DNA of 32,651 bases from DATJSN01 sp035504095 (GTDB lineage Bacteria; Planctomycetota; Phycisphaerae; WQYP01): contig DATJSN010000080.1 of the NCBI GenBank assembly GCA_035504095.1, positions 1-32,651 of the forward strand, read 5' to 3'. Of this stretch, positions 1 through 8,694 are shown in pieces. Every line of letters begins with the position of its first letter. Positions within the stretch are counted from its first letter, which is position 1. Below the pieces are notes generated by a model. That model did not search any database, was not told where the DNA came from, and saw only the letters and a list, made by a program, of their open reading frames with translations. A program made the position numbers and the translations under genes.

Positions 1-2678
1 GCGGCGTTCTATCTAATAACGCCGGAACAACCAGCCAAAGTACATGGGATGATTTCCAGGCCGCGTGGAAACAGCAATTTGACGGCTTAAACAAGGCCAA
101 TGGCCAAGGGTTAGCCGTTCTTGCCGGCTCTTCGAGTTCGCCAAGCATCGCCGATATGCGGTTGCGGCTTGCCAAATTGTTTCCCGAATCGCAGTGGTTC
201 GAATATGAACCAGTCTCTTATGACAACGTCCGCGAAGGTTTGCGATTGGCGTTTGGCCAGCCGCTATCGGTCGTACCCAATCTCGCCGCGGCGGAGGTTA
301 TTGTATCTCTCGACCTGGATTTGTTTGTCGGTAATCCGCTGTCCGTGAAATTCGCGCGTGATTTTGCCCAAGGCCGCCGTCTTACTGACGAACACGGCAA
401 GCCGCAAACGCAATCCATGAATCGTCTTTATGTGATTGAATCCACATTCAGCATGACCGGCTCACATGCGGAAAATAATCGCCATCGCATCGCTGCGGCG
501 GCCAAGGACATTCCGGCTATTGCCATGTTGTTGGCTCAGGAGCTTAACAAGCAGGGAGTCCCGGTTAATGTTGACTTGCGCCTGCCCAGCGCCGGAGCGC
601 AGCCAAACGTTGATCAGCAGATCATTGCTGCAATGGCGGCCGATCTGGCGGCGGCAAAAGGTAAATCAGTTCTTGTCGCCGGCGCCGGCCAGCCGCCCGA
701 ACTGCATGCTTTGGTTGCTGTTCTTAATGAAGCTTTGGAGAACACGGGCCGGACGGTGAATTATTATGCCGATCCGCAACCGGACCGGCCGACGCACACG
801 GCGGCGATCGCTCAACTCACCGCTGCCATGAAAAACAAAGAGATTAACACCTTGGTAATCCTTGGCGGCAATCCTGTATATGACGCTCCAGCCGATCTGG
901 ATTTCGCCGCGGCGCTGGCCAAAGTATCCACAAAGATTCATTTGTCGGATTCATTCAACGAAACGTCACAGTTATGCAACTGGCATTTGCCGCGAAGCCA
1001 ATACCTGGAAAACTGGGGCGACGTGCGTACCTTCGACGGAACCATCAGCATTATCCAGCCGTTGATTGAACCGATTTTCGGCGGACGCAGCGAAATTGAA
1101 TTGCTGGCCTTGATCACGCAGGATTCTTTGCAGGATGGCTACAGCATCGTGCAGCGATCGCTGGGAATTTCCGCACTCGATTGGAAATTCAAAAAAGCGC
1201 TCTTTGATGGCTTTATCGAAGGGACTGCATGGTCGGAAAGTCATGCTCAGGCTGAGGGAACCGCTTTGGCCGCGGCGCTGGCTAAACTGACGGCTCAATC
1301 CGCCGCAACAGCGCTCTCGCCGCAGGCGTTGGAAGTGGTTTTCCGTCCGGATACCAAGGTCTATGACGGCCGCTTCGCCAACAACGGCTGGTTGCAGGAA
1401 TTGCCCGAGCCGATGACGCGCGTTACCTGGGATAATGCGGCGCTGTTAAATCCAAATACAGCCAAAGCGCTGGGGCTTAACCCATTTGAATATCCGATAA
1501 TCAACATCCAGCTTGGCGGCAATACTCTGCAAGTAGCGGTCTATGTTCTGCCCGGCCAGCCGGAAAATTCGATTTCCCTGTCCCTGGGCTACGGACGCAC
1601 CGCCGCCGGCAGCGTCGGCAATGGGGCGGGTTTTAACGCTTACAAATTACGCACCACTGCCGGCATGAACAGCCAGACCGGTGCGGTCGCCAGGCCGACC
1701 GGCGAAAAATACGAACTGGCGACCACGCAGAATCATCACGTAATCGAATCCGTCAGCCAAAAGGCGATTGCGGCGCGCATTCCCGATTTGATCAAGCAGG
1801 CCGCATTCACCGATTTCCAGAAAGATCCGTCGCTGGGATATAAAAAGCCCTACGTCATCAATCTCTGGTCGGAGCAGGAATTCTCGAGCCAATATCAATG
1901 GGCCATGGCTGTCGATCTGACGGCGTGCATCGGCTGTTCGGCGTGCGTGCTGGCCTGCCAGGCGGAAAACAATATTCCCATCGTGGGCAAGCAGCAGGTA
2001 ATCAATGGCCGCGAAATGCATTGGCTGCGCATCGACCGGTATTTCCGCGGCCCGGATACCGCGACTCCCGCCGCTGTTCATGAACCGGTTTTATGCATGC
2101 AGTGCGAAGATGCTCCGTGCGAAGCGGTGTGTCCGGTCGCGGCTACCTCGCACAGCCAGGAAGGGCTGAGCATGATGACGTATAATCGCTGCATCGGAAC
2201 ACGCTATTGCGCCAACGCCTGCCCTTACAAAGTTCGCCGGTTTAATTTCTTTGATTACAACAGCGGTACCTTAAAGGACCTTTACAAGCCGAACCTTTTG
2301 CGTTCTGAAATGGATCCGCTGGTCGCCATGCAAAAAAATCCGCAGGTGAGCATACGCGTACGCGGCGTGATGGAAAAATGCACATACTGCGTGCAGCGCA
2401 TCGATACGGCGAGAGCCGTGGCCGAGCGCGAAAATCGGTCCATACGAGACCGGGAAGTTACTCCGGCGTGTTCCGCGGCGTGTCCCACGCAGGCGTTGGT
2501 GTTTGGCAACAAAGCCGATCCGAAGAGCCGCGTCGCTGTGCTCCAGAGTCAGCAGCGCTGCTACGGTATTCTCAATGAAAATCTGGGCACCAGACCGCGT
2601 ACGCAGTATTTGCCGAAAATATGGAATCCCAATGCCGCGCTGGCCGAAGCGCCGTTGGGAATATTGAGTACGGAATAA
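1..2678 (+). CDS. actB: Alternative Complex III subunit ActB, iron-sulfur protein (5' partial)
   Basis: The reading frame is open from the window edge (first full codon at base 3), so the true start lies upstream; 892 codons are visible. The N-terminal two thirds resembles a molybdopterin-oxidoreductase fold that in ActB proteins carries no molybdenum cofactor. The C-terminal third is a ferredoxin-like domain with four cysteine groups: CIGCSACVLAC (about 1926-1958), CMQCEDAPCEAVCP (about 2095-2136), CIGTRYCANACP (about 2190-2225), and CTYC followed by CSAACP (about 2380-2485). In the family these hold three [4Fe-4S] and one [3Fe-4S] cluster that pass electrons from quinol toward the heme subunits on the periplasmic face. 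It opens the act operon here; the pentaheme ActA gene normally precedes it and is presumably outside the window. Family assignment is firm; the start is unknown. Confidence 0.93.
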   Translation, partial: GVLSNNAGTTSQSTWDDFQAAWKQQFDGLNKANGQGLAVLAGSSSSPSIADMRLRLAKLFPESQWFEYEPVSYDNVREGLRLAFGQPLSVVPNLAAAEVIVSLDLDLFVGNPLSVKFARDFAQGRRLTDEHGKPQTQSMNRLYVIESTFSMTGSHAENNRHRIAAAAKDIPAIAMLLAQELNKQGVPVNVDLRLPSAGAQPNVDQQIIAAMAADLAAAKGKSVLVAGAGQPPELHALVAVLNEALENTGRTVNYYADPQPDRPTHTAAIAQLTAAMKNKEINTLVILGGNPVYDAPADLDFAAALAKVSTKIHLSDSFNETSQLCNWHLPRSQYLENWGDVRTFDGTISIIQPLIEPIFGGRSEIELLALITQDSLQDGYSIVQRSLGISALDWKFKKALFDGFIEGTAWSESHAQAEGTALAAALAKLTAQSAATALSPQALEVVFRPDTKVYDGRFANNGWLQELPEPMTRVTWDNAALLNPNTAKALGLNPFEYPIINIQLGGNTLQVAVYVLPGQPENSISLSLGYGRTAAGSVGNGAGFNAYKLRTTAGMNSQTGAVARPTGEKYELATTQNHHVIESVSQKAIAARIPDLIKQAAFTDFQKDPSLGYKKPYVINLWSEQEFSSQYQWAMAVDLTACIGCSACVLACQAENNIPIVGKQQVINGREMHWLRIDRYFRGPDTATPAAVHEPVLCMQCEDAPCEAVCPVAATSHSQEGLSMMTYNRCIGTRYCANACPYKVRRFNFFDYNSGTLKDLYKPNLLRSEMDPLVAMQKNPQVSIRVRGVMEKCTYCVQRIDTARAVAERENRSIRDREVTPACSAACPTQALVFGNKADPKSRVAVLQSQQRCYGILNENLGTRPRTQYLPKIWNPNAALAEAPLGILSTE

Positions 2679-2708
2679 AAAGATTTTTAGAAGCTTGGAA
2701 GCTAAACC

Positions 2709-4145
2709 ATGACCGCAATTTTGACCAACGCACCTGTGGTAACGGGATACGACAACACCCTGGACGATGGTGTAAACAAACCTGTATTGGTTACCGGGGA
2801 AGCGACATTTCATGAAGTAACGCGGAAAATCTGCCGTCCGTTGGAATCTCCCCATCCGCCGCGGACCTGGTACATCAGTTTCGCCATTTCCGTTTCGCTG
2901 CTAGGAGTTCTGGGCGCCATGATTGGCTACCAGGTGTTTACCGGTGTAGGCGTGTGGGGAAATGAATCGCCGTCCTTCTGGGCATTCGACATCATTAACT
3001 TTGTGTTCTGGGTCGGTATCGCGCACGCCGGGACCCTGATCTCCGCGATTCTTCTGCTGTTTCGCCAGAAATGGCGCACCGGGATCAACCGCTTCGCGGA
3101 AGCCACGACTGTTTTCTCCGTCATTTGCGCTGGTTTGTATCCGGCGATACACGTCGGGCGGCCATGGTTTGCGTATTGGCTGGCGCCATATCCGAACACG
3201 ATGAACATATGGCCCAACTTTTTCAGCCCGCTGCTTTGGGATGCTTTGGCTGTAATGACGTATACCACCGTTTCAGTTTTGTTCTGGTACCTGGGCATGA
3301 TTCCTGATCTGGCTACGCTGCGCGACCGGGCGCGAAGCCGCATGTCGCATACGATTTATGGCATTTTGTCCCTGGGTTGGCGCGGTTCGGCGCGGCACTG
3401 GCATATTTATGAACGGGCCACCCTGGTGATTGCGGCGTTCGCCACAGCGCTGGTGTTGGGTGTGAGTTCCACGGTCAGCACGGATTTTGCGGTATCGCAG
3501 GTTCCCGGCTGGCATGAAACCATTTTCCCGCCTTACTTTACCGCGGGGGCCGTATTCAGTGGTTTTGCGACCGTATTGCTGCTGGCGATACCCGCGCGTT
3601 CGCTGTTCGGTTTGAAAGATTTCATCACGCAGCGGCACATCGACAATCTTTGCAAGCTGGCGCTGGTGATGAGTTCGATCATGTGCTACATCTACCTGAT
3701 TGAGTTTTTCATCGCCTATTACAGCGGCAACCTCTATGAACAATATGCCTATATGAACCGCCTGTTCGGACCGTACTGGTGGCTGGGCTGGATCATGTAT
3801 TTCTTCAACGGCGTATTTCCACAAGTGTTCTGGTTCAGTTACGCGCGTAAAACCTGGTGGATCATTATTCCTACGGTCATGCTGACGCTGGTCGGCATGT
3901 GGTGCGAGCGATTCAGCATTATCGTAACCTCCATGCAACGCGATTTTGTGCCGTCGTCCTGGCATATGTATGCACCGACCTGGGTGGACATCGCCACGTT
4001 TGCTGGAACCATCGGCCTGTTTATGACGCTGTTTTTACTGTTTTGCCGTTTTCTACCGGTCATAGCGATGTCGGAAATTAAAACGATTTTGCCGCAGTCC
4101 GACGTGCATCGTGAAGTTAAGAAAGCGCTAAAATCTGGTGAATAG
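2709..4145 (+). CDS. actC: Alternative Complex III subunit ActC, NrfD-like quinol-site membrane protein
   Basis: This 478-residue protein is strongly hydrophobic with about ten membrane segments, the NrfD/PsrC layout. The first segment begins near residue 60 (YISFAISVSLLGVLGAM). A signature stretch, GIAHAGTLISAILLLFRQKWR, lies near residues 102-122, and HVGRPWFAYWLAPYPN follows. In characterised Act complexes ActC binds menaquinol or ubiquinol next to the [3Fe-4S] cluster of ActB and may move protons. It starts 30 bases after actB, with a GGAAG-like ribosome site before ATG, and is followed two bases after its stop by actD. The paralogue actF lies three genes downstream. Confidence 0.94.
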   Translation: MTAILTNAPVVTGYDNTLDDGVNKPVLVTGEATFHEVTRKICRPLESPHPPRTWYISFAISVSLLGVLGAMIGYQVFTGVGVWGNESPSFWAFDIINFVFWVGIAHAGTLISAILLLFRQKWRTGINRFAEATTVFSVICAGLYPAIHVGRPWFAYWLAPYPNTMNIWPNFFSPLLWDALAVMTYTTVSVLFWYLGMIPDLATLRDRARSRMSHTIYGILSLGWRGSARHWHIYERATLVIAAFATALVLGVSSTVSTDFAVSQVPGWHETIFPPYFTAGAVFSGFATVLLLAIPARSLFGLKDFITQRHIDNLCKLALVMSSIMCYIYLIEFFIAYYSGNLYEQYAYMNRLFGPYWWLGWIMYFFNGVFPQVFWFSYARKTWWIIIPTVMLTLVGMWCERFSIIVTSMQRDFVPSSWHMYAPTWVDIATFAGTIGLFMTLFLLFCRFLPVIAMSEIKTILPQSDVHREVKKALKSGE

Positions 4146-4147
4146 CC

Positions 4148-4717
4148 ATGTATGAAAGCACAACCACAACTTCATCCACTGATGTAAAGCCTCAGCTTTA
4201 CGGCATTCTGGCGGAATTCCACGATCCGCAGACGTTGGTTGAAGCCGCCGCCGCCCTTCGCAAGGCCGGCTATAAGCGTTGGGATTGTTACACGCCGTTT
4301 CCGGTGCATAAACTAGATGAGGTGATGGGCGTGAAACCAACTATTCTTCCCTGGGTGGTATTTGGCGCGGCCTTTAGTGCGGTGATTGGAGCATTCGGTT
4401 TGGCCTGGTTTTGCAACGCTTTTGATTATCCATTGAATTTTTCCGGCAAACCTTACTGGGGAATGCCGGCGCATATCACCGTGGCTTTTCCGGCGATGGT
4501 TTTAACCGGTGTGGTGACTTCATTTGTAACGCTGTGGATTTTGGCCGGCTTGCCGCGATTTCACCATCCCTTGTTTACCATCGAGCGCTTCCGCCGCGCA
4601 ACCGACGACGGATTTTTTATCGCGGTAGAGGCAACCGATCCCTGCTTTAGCCCCAAAAATACCGCCGAACTGTTTCGTGATTTGGGTGCGATCGCTGTAG
4701 AGGAGGTCTGGGATTAA
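4148..4717 (+). CDS. actD: Alternative Complex III subunit ActD (DUF3341)
   Basis: This 189-residue protein matches the DUF3341 layout. A soluble N-terminal part carries the typical YGILAEFHDPQTLVEAA and YTPFPVHKLDEVMG stretches (about residues 18-60). Two membrane helices follow at about 65-90 and 113-137, then a short tail containing FFIAVEA. In Act complexes ActD is a small membrane subunit packed against ActC with no cofactor and an uncertain role. It starts two bases after actC and ends three bases before actE, so translation is almost certainly coupled. Confidence 0.93.
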   Translation: MYESTTTTSSTDVKPQLYGILAEFHDPQTLVEAAAALRKAGYKRWDCYTPFPVHKLDEVMGVKPTILPWVVFGAAFSAVIGAFGLAWFCNAFDYPLNFSGKPYWGMPAHITVAFPAMVLTGVVTSFVTLWILAGLPRFHHPLFTIERFRRATDDGFFIAVEATDPCFSPKNTAELFRDLGAIAVEEVWD

Positions 4718-4720
4718 CTT

Positions 4721-5491
4721 ATGAAGGCCTCATCCAAAAAATTCTTCGTCTACGGCGACATCATACTTTTGGCGCTGATTCCGCTGTCCATTATCGCGCT
4801 GAAGCGTGAACAGCGAACGCCGACGCCGCGCTTGGAGATTATTCAGGATTTGGATAAGCAGGCGTATCTCAAACCGTTGAGAGAAAGCGCGCTTTTCGCG
4901 GATGATCGCGGCATGCGGCCGCAGGTTTTTGGCACGCTGGCGCAGGAAGATATGGTTTTGCCGAATATTGCCGAAATGCAGGTGCATCCCGATGACGCTG
5001 CGGCCGACAATGTGCGAATTACAAGCGGCGCCGATTATGACAGCATTATGTTCGGCCAGAACCTGGTCAATGGCAACGGACAATTTGTCTCTCGGATTCC
5101 GATTCCTGTCACGCCGGAATTCATTCAGCGCGGCCAGGAAGAGTTTAATATTTTCTGCACCCCTTGCCATGGCTATAACGGCAAGGGTGATGGCACGGTT
5201 AATGAATTTGTCAACCAGTTACGGGCCGCTAACGATCCCAACGCCGGGACATGGGTGGAACCGACGGATCTGACCAGTGCCGCAGTTCAATCTTTGCCTG
5301 ACGGCATGGTTTACAACATCATTACCAATGGGATTGCCGCCATGGCTTCTTATCGGGATCAGATACAAATCGTTGATCGTTGGGCGATTGTGGCGTATGT
5401 ACGATCACTGGAAATGTCGCAAAAGCAGGTGCCGGTGGATCAATTGCCCCGGAATGTCCGTGAACAACTGAATTCTCCGGAATCGCAATAA
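4721..5491 (+). CDS. actE: Alternative Complex III subunit ActE, mono-heme cytochrome c
   Basis: This 256-residue protein has one N-terminal hydrophobic helix (YGDIILLALIPLSIIALK) and one c-type heme motif, CTPCH, at residues 146-150. The MRPQVFGTLAQ stretch in the linker is the typical ActE pattern (RP..xGT.A). ActE is anchored in the membrane and faces the periplasm, taking electrons from the complex and handing them on. It starts three bases after actD and ends seven bases before actF. Only one heme motif is present, as expected for ActE and unlike pentaheme ActA. Confidence 0.92.
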   Translation: MKASSKKFFVYGDIILLALIPLSIIALKREQRTPTPRLEIIQDLDKQAYLKPLRESALFADDRGMRPQVFGTLAQEDMVLPNIAEMQVHPDDAAADNVRITSGADYDSIMFGQNLVNGNGQFVSRIPIPVTPEFIQRGQEEFNIFCTPCHGYNGKGDGTVNEFVNQLRAANDPNAGTWVEPTDLTSAAVQSLPDGMVYNIITNGIAAMASYRDQIQIVDRWAIVAYVRSLEMSQKQVPVDQLPRNVREQLNSPESQ

Positions 5492-5498
5492 CGGGAGC

Positions 5499-6827
5499 AT
5501 GACAAACGTGGAAAATAATCCTGTCAGCGCAATTGAATCGGGGCCTCAAAGTCAGCTTTATCTCCAGCAGCTTGGTTCGCGCATCATCGGATCGCGGCTG
5601 GTGATCGGCATTGTGGCCCTGGTTGTCGCGACGTGTCTGGGTGAAAGCTTCCATGACAATTGGCGGCAGTTTTTGTTCGGCTACCTGACTGCATGGTGTT
5701 TCTTTTTCTGCATCGCTTCGTCGGCGTTGTTTTTTGTCCTGGCTCATCATTTGTTCAAGGCTTCCTGGAGCGTGGTGCTCCGGCGGCTTGCAGAAGCCTT
5801 AAGCTGCAATTTTGTTCTGCTTCTGGTTCTTTTTATTCCTATCGCCCTGGGGCTCAAAGAGTTGTATGTCTGGACTGATGCTTCGTTCATGGGTTCGGAT
5901 CAGGAACTGACCAATAAAATCGGTTATCTGAATCAGAACTTTTTCCTGATTCGCATGGCGGTCTACTTTGCGATTTTGATCGGCATCAGCATTTATTACT
6001 ATCACGTTTCTTATATGCAGGATCGCAATGGCGGCGTGGATCGCATCCTGGCGCTGCGAAAACAAAGCGGATGGTGCTTCCTTGTGGTGATCTGGGTGAT
6101 GAACCTGGTAGGAGCGGATCTGGTGATGTCGCTACAGCCCAAATGGCTCAGCTATGCGGCCCCGTTGTTATTTTTCTCCGGGGCGGTGATGACCATTTAT
6201 GCCGTTCTTACGCTGATGTCGATGTGGCTGCAGCGCAATGGCCGGCTGCAAAACGCCGTTACCGTGGAACATTATCACGATCTGGGCAAATGGCTTTTTG
6301 CCTGGATGACGTTCTGGGCCTACATTTGCATCGCGCAGTATCTGTTGATCTGGTACGGCAACGTTCCCGATGAAACGCGATTTTTCCTTTTCCGTGATTT
6401 GGGGCCATGGGGCATTATTTCTATTGCCTTGCTGGCCGGTCATTTTCTGATTCCGTTCCTGGGGCTGATGTCGCGGCACGTCAAGCGGAACAAAGCAGCG
6501 CTGGCATTTTGGTGCGTGTGGCTGTTATTTTTTGGCTATCTGGATATGTTTTGGCAGATTCAACCCGGTTTTTGGGTCAATACACCGGGGCTTATCGACT
6601 GGATCAGCGGACAAAATCCCTATCATCTGATGACTAACGCGCCGCTGCAGATGCAGCAACTTCTCTGGGCGCCGCTGAGCGTTAAAGCGATCGTGATGGA
6701 CATCCTATGTATCGTCGGGATAGGCGGTTTATTTTTCTCCCACAGCTTTTATCTATTGCGCGACAAGCCGCTGTTGCCGGTCAAAGACCCGCATTTGTCT
6801 GAGTCGCTGGCTTTTGAGAATATTTGA
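5499..6827 (+). CDS. actF: Alternative Complex III subunit ActF, NrfD-like membrane protein
   Basis: This 442-residue polytopic membrane protein has about ten helices and is a distant paralogue of ActC. Recognisable family features are WRQFLFGYLTAWCFFFCIASS near residues 50-70, the pattern RNGGVDRILALRKQSG near 175-190, and a helix beginning NLVGADLVMSLQPKW. ActF sits on the opposite side of the ActB/ActC axis and is thought to form part of a proton route, though its role is less well settled than that of ActC. A GGGAG ribosome site sits directly before the ATG. Nine bases separate it from the next cytochrome gene. Confidence 0.93.
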   Translation: MTNVENNPVSAIESGPQSQLYLQQLGSRIIGSRLVIGIVALVVATCLGESFHDNWRQFLFGYLTAWCFFFCIASSALFFVLAHHLFKASWSVVLRRLAEALSCNFVLLLVLFIPIALGLKELYVWTDASFMGSDQELTNKIGYLNQNFFLIRMAVYFAILIGISIYYYHVSYMQDRNGGVDRILALRKQSGWCFLVVIWVMNLVGADLVMSLQPKWLSYAAPLLFFSGAVMTIYAVLTLMSMWLQRNGRLQNAVTVEHYHDLGKWLFAWMTFWAYICIAQYLLIWYGNVPDETRFFLFRDLGPWGIISIALLAGHFLIPFLGLMSRHVKRNKAALAFWCVWLLFFGYLDMFWQIQPGFWVNTPGLIDWISGQNPYHLMTNAPLQMQQLLWAPLSVKAIVMDILCIVGIGGLFFSHSFYLLRDKPLLPVKDPHLSESLAFENI

Positions 6828-6836
6828 GGTGCAATC

Positions 6837-7676
6837 ATGGATCAAGATCCAAACCCCCATCACCTGCCGCCGGAACATGTTTCCTCTCCGATTCGCCCGG
6901 AACCCGGCGCCCATGCACAGATCGATGATATGGACGCCAAGGGCATTATGCTCATTGGATCATTCCTGATGCTTATGGTTGTGGTTCTGGTAATCCCTTT
7001 GATGGCCTATTTCCACTATTACCAGTATCAGCTTGAAGATCAGCGAATGGTCAATCTGGGCGCATGGGCGGCCGGATTAAAAGCACAACAGGAAGCGGAT
7101 CTTGCGCCACATTACGTGGATAGCGCCCATACACAGGCCACGATTGGACTAAATGCGGCGGAACAAACGGTGCTTGCTGATTATACAAGTCCCGTAAACA
7201 CACCAATGTTTGCAGCGGCGCCACCACCTCCTGCCGCACAATCTGCCGCTTCACCGTCTTCGGCGACGCCGACAAGTACATCATCAGGCAGCACGCCAGC
7301 GGCGGCAGCGGTTCCATTACACGTGCTTGGCCAGCAACTTTTTCAAAGTGTGGGTTGCAGCGCCTGTCATACTGTGGATGGTTCCAAAGGTATAGGACCG
7401 ACATTAAAGAATGTAGCCGGTTATCCCCAGCAGTTAACGAATGGAAAAACCGTAATTGCGGATTACGCATACCTGAGGTACATGATCCTTCATCCCGATC
7501 AGGACATGGTAGTAAAGGGGTTCCCTCCAATTATGACAGATTTATCTGACCAGATTATGGATCCCAGTGATCCCAAAGATACCAAGCTAAATGCTATAAT
7601 TTGGTACATTAATACGCTCAGTGATAAGAGCAGTAAGGCTACGCAGCCGCCGATTCCCGATACGTCTGGAGGCTAG
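6837..7676 (+). CDS. Membrane-anchored mono-heme cytochrome c, linker between Act complex and oxidase
   Basis: This 279-residue protein has a short Pro/His-rich cytoplasmic head, one membrane helix (about 36-62), a helical stretch, a low-complexity Ala/Pro/Ser/Thr linker (about 120-160), and a C-terminal cytochrome c domain with CSACH at 174-178. GFPPIM supplies a likely methionine ligand. The heme domain is closely similar to the cytochrome tail of the CoxB encoded two genes downstream: by eye about 59 of 112 aligned positions are identical, including GSKG.GPT.KN, ADYAYL, KLNAIIWYIN and PPIPD. The flexible linker and position between actF and the oxidase genes suggest it shuttles electrons between the two complexes. 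That role is inferred. Confidence 0.9.
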   Translation: MDQDPNPHHLPPEHVSSPIRPEPGAHAQIDDMDAKGIMLIGSFLMLMVVVLVIPLMAYFHYYQYQLEDQRMVNLGAWAAGLKAQQEADLAPHYVDSAHTQATIGLNAAEQTVLADYTSPVNTPMFAAAPPPPAAQSAASPSSATPTSTSSGSTPAAAAVPLHVLGQQLFQSVGCSACHTVDGSKGIGPTLKNVAGYPQQLTNGKTVIADYAYLRYMILHPDQDMVVKGFPPIMTDLSDQIMDPSDPKDTKLNAIIWYINTLSDKSSKATQPPIPDTSGG

Positions 7677-7770
7677 TAAGCTAAGATTCAGAAAGCTGTT
7701 GAGAAATACCTAAATGCTATTAATCACGAAAACAATACTGCACCAATCTCCTTCGGTTGAGGAGGTCGCT

Positions 7771-8694
7771 ATGACCGTAAAGACTAATCAATCTATTTCA
7801 CAAAAGAGGCTTTGCTCAGAGCTTACGCAATATTTAATCAACAGGATAACGCTGGTAATGTGTTTTGTGGCGGTATTCTCATTGGCATGTGGAAAAATAT
7901 TTGCCGATGACTTCGGTGACATTCAGTCCGCTGCACAACAAAACCAGGACGCCCAAAATTTAAGCATAACGGCTAAACCCGGAACACAACTTCCCTTAAG
8001 CGCTGTATTCACTGATTCGGAAGGTCATCAGGTACATCTTGGTGATTATTTTCACAAGGGGCGTCCGGTCATTCTGGATTTTATTTACTTCCGTTGCCCG
8101 GGAGTATGCCCGTACGTACAACAGAGCGTGGCGACAGACATCAATAAAATGCCCGGTGTGATCGGTAAAGATTATGAAGTAGTCTCAATCAGTTTTGATC
8201 CGACTGATACACCTGCCGCGGCCGCTGAAAAAAAGGCTTCTTATGTTGCGCAATGCAATGACAAACAGGACGTCGCCGCGCATTGGCACGTTCTGACGGG
8301 AAATCAAAAGAATATTACCGCGGCAGTAACAGCGGCGGGTTTCCATTACATCTTTTATCCGGCATTCGGCCAATATAACCATCCCGCCGGTATTTTCGTC
8401 TGTACACCGGATGGCCGCGTTTCCAATGTTTTTGAAGGTCTTGAATATGATCCGACCAATCTGAATCTGGCGCTGGTTCAGGCGGGTGACGACAGGATCA
8501 CCAATGTTTTCGATCAGATTTTGCTGTTCTGTTGTTCGTATGATCCACAAACCGGCAAATATACGCCGATTGCGCTGCGGGTGATGGCCTTGTCCGGTGT
8601 GGCTGTGGTGATTGGCCTGGCTTCTATAATCGGATCGTTGTTTTATTGGGAATACAAACATCGCGGTCGTGGTTCGTTGGGGACGCAAGCTTGA
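7771..8694 (+). CDS. SCO1/SenC copper chaperone for cytochrome oxidase
   Basis: This thioredoxin-fold protein carries the SCO copper site: C109 and C113 in RCPGVCPY and H204 in NHPAGIFVCTPDG. An N-terminal signal or anchor helix lies at about residues 26-45, and a further C-terminal helix lies near 280-300, as in many bacterial SCO proteins linked to caa3 oxidases. It delivers copper to, or reduces, the CuA site of CoxB, whose gene follows. I chose the ATG at 7771 because GGAGG stands four bases before it; an in-frame upstream ATG at 7714 lacks such a site. Its TGA overlaps the coxB start in TGATG, so the two are translationally coupled. Confidence 0.92.
   Translation: MTVKTNQSISQKRLCSELTQYLINRITLVMCFVAVFSLACGKIFADDFGDIQSAAQQNQDAQNLSITAKPGTQLPLSAVFTDSEGHQVHLGDYFHKGRPVILDFIYFRCPGVCPYVQQSVATDINKMPGVIGKDYEVVSISFDPTDTPAAAAEKKASYVAQCNDKQDVAAHWHVLTGNQKNITAAVTAAGFHYIFYPAFGQYNHPAGIFVCTPDGRVSNVFEGLEYDPTNLNLALVQAGDDRITNVFDQILLFCCSYDPQTGKYTPIALRVMALSGVAVVIGLASIIGSLFYWEYKHRGRGSLGTQA

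Noticed and set aside
2271..2855. 194-codon minus-strand frame across the end of actB
   Set aside because: It mirrors the coding frame of actB and actC, has no recognisable domain, and lies fully opposite strong genes.
3273..3965. 230-codon minus-strand frame opposite actC
   Set aside because: Low hydrophobicity, no motif, and fully inside a certain gene; a shadow of codon bias.
7714..7770. Upstream ATG of the SCO gene
   Set aside because: The ATG at 7771 has a strong GGAGG at ideal distance and gives a normal signal peptide; the upstream one has none.
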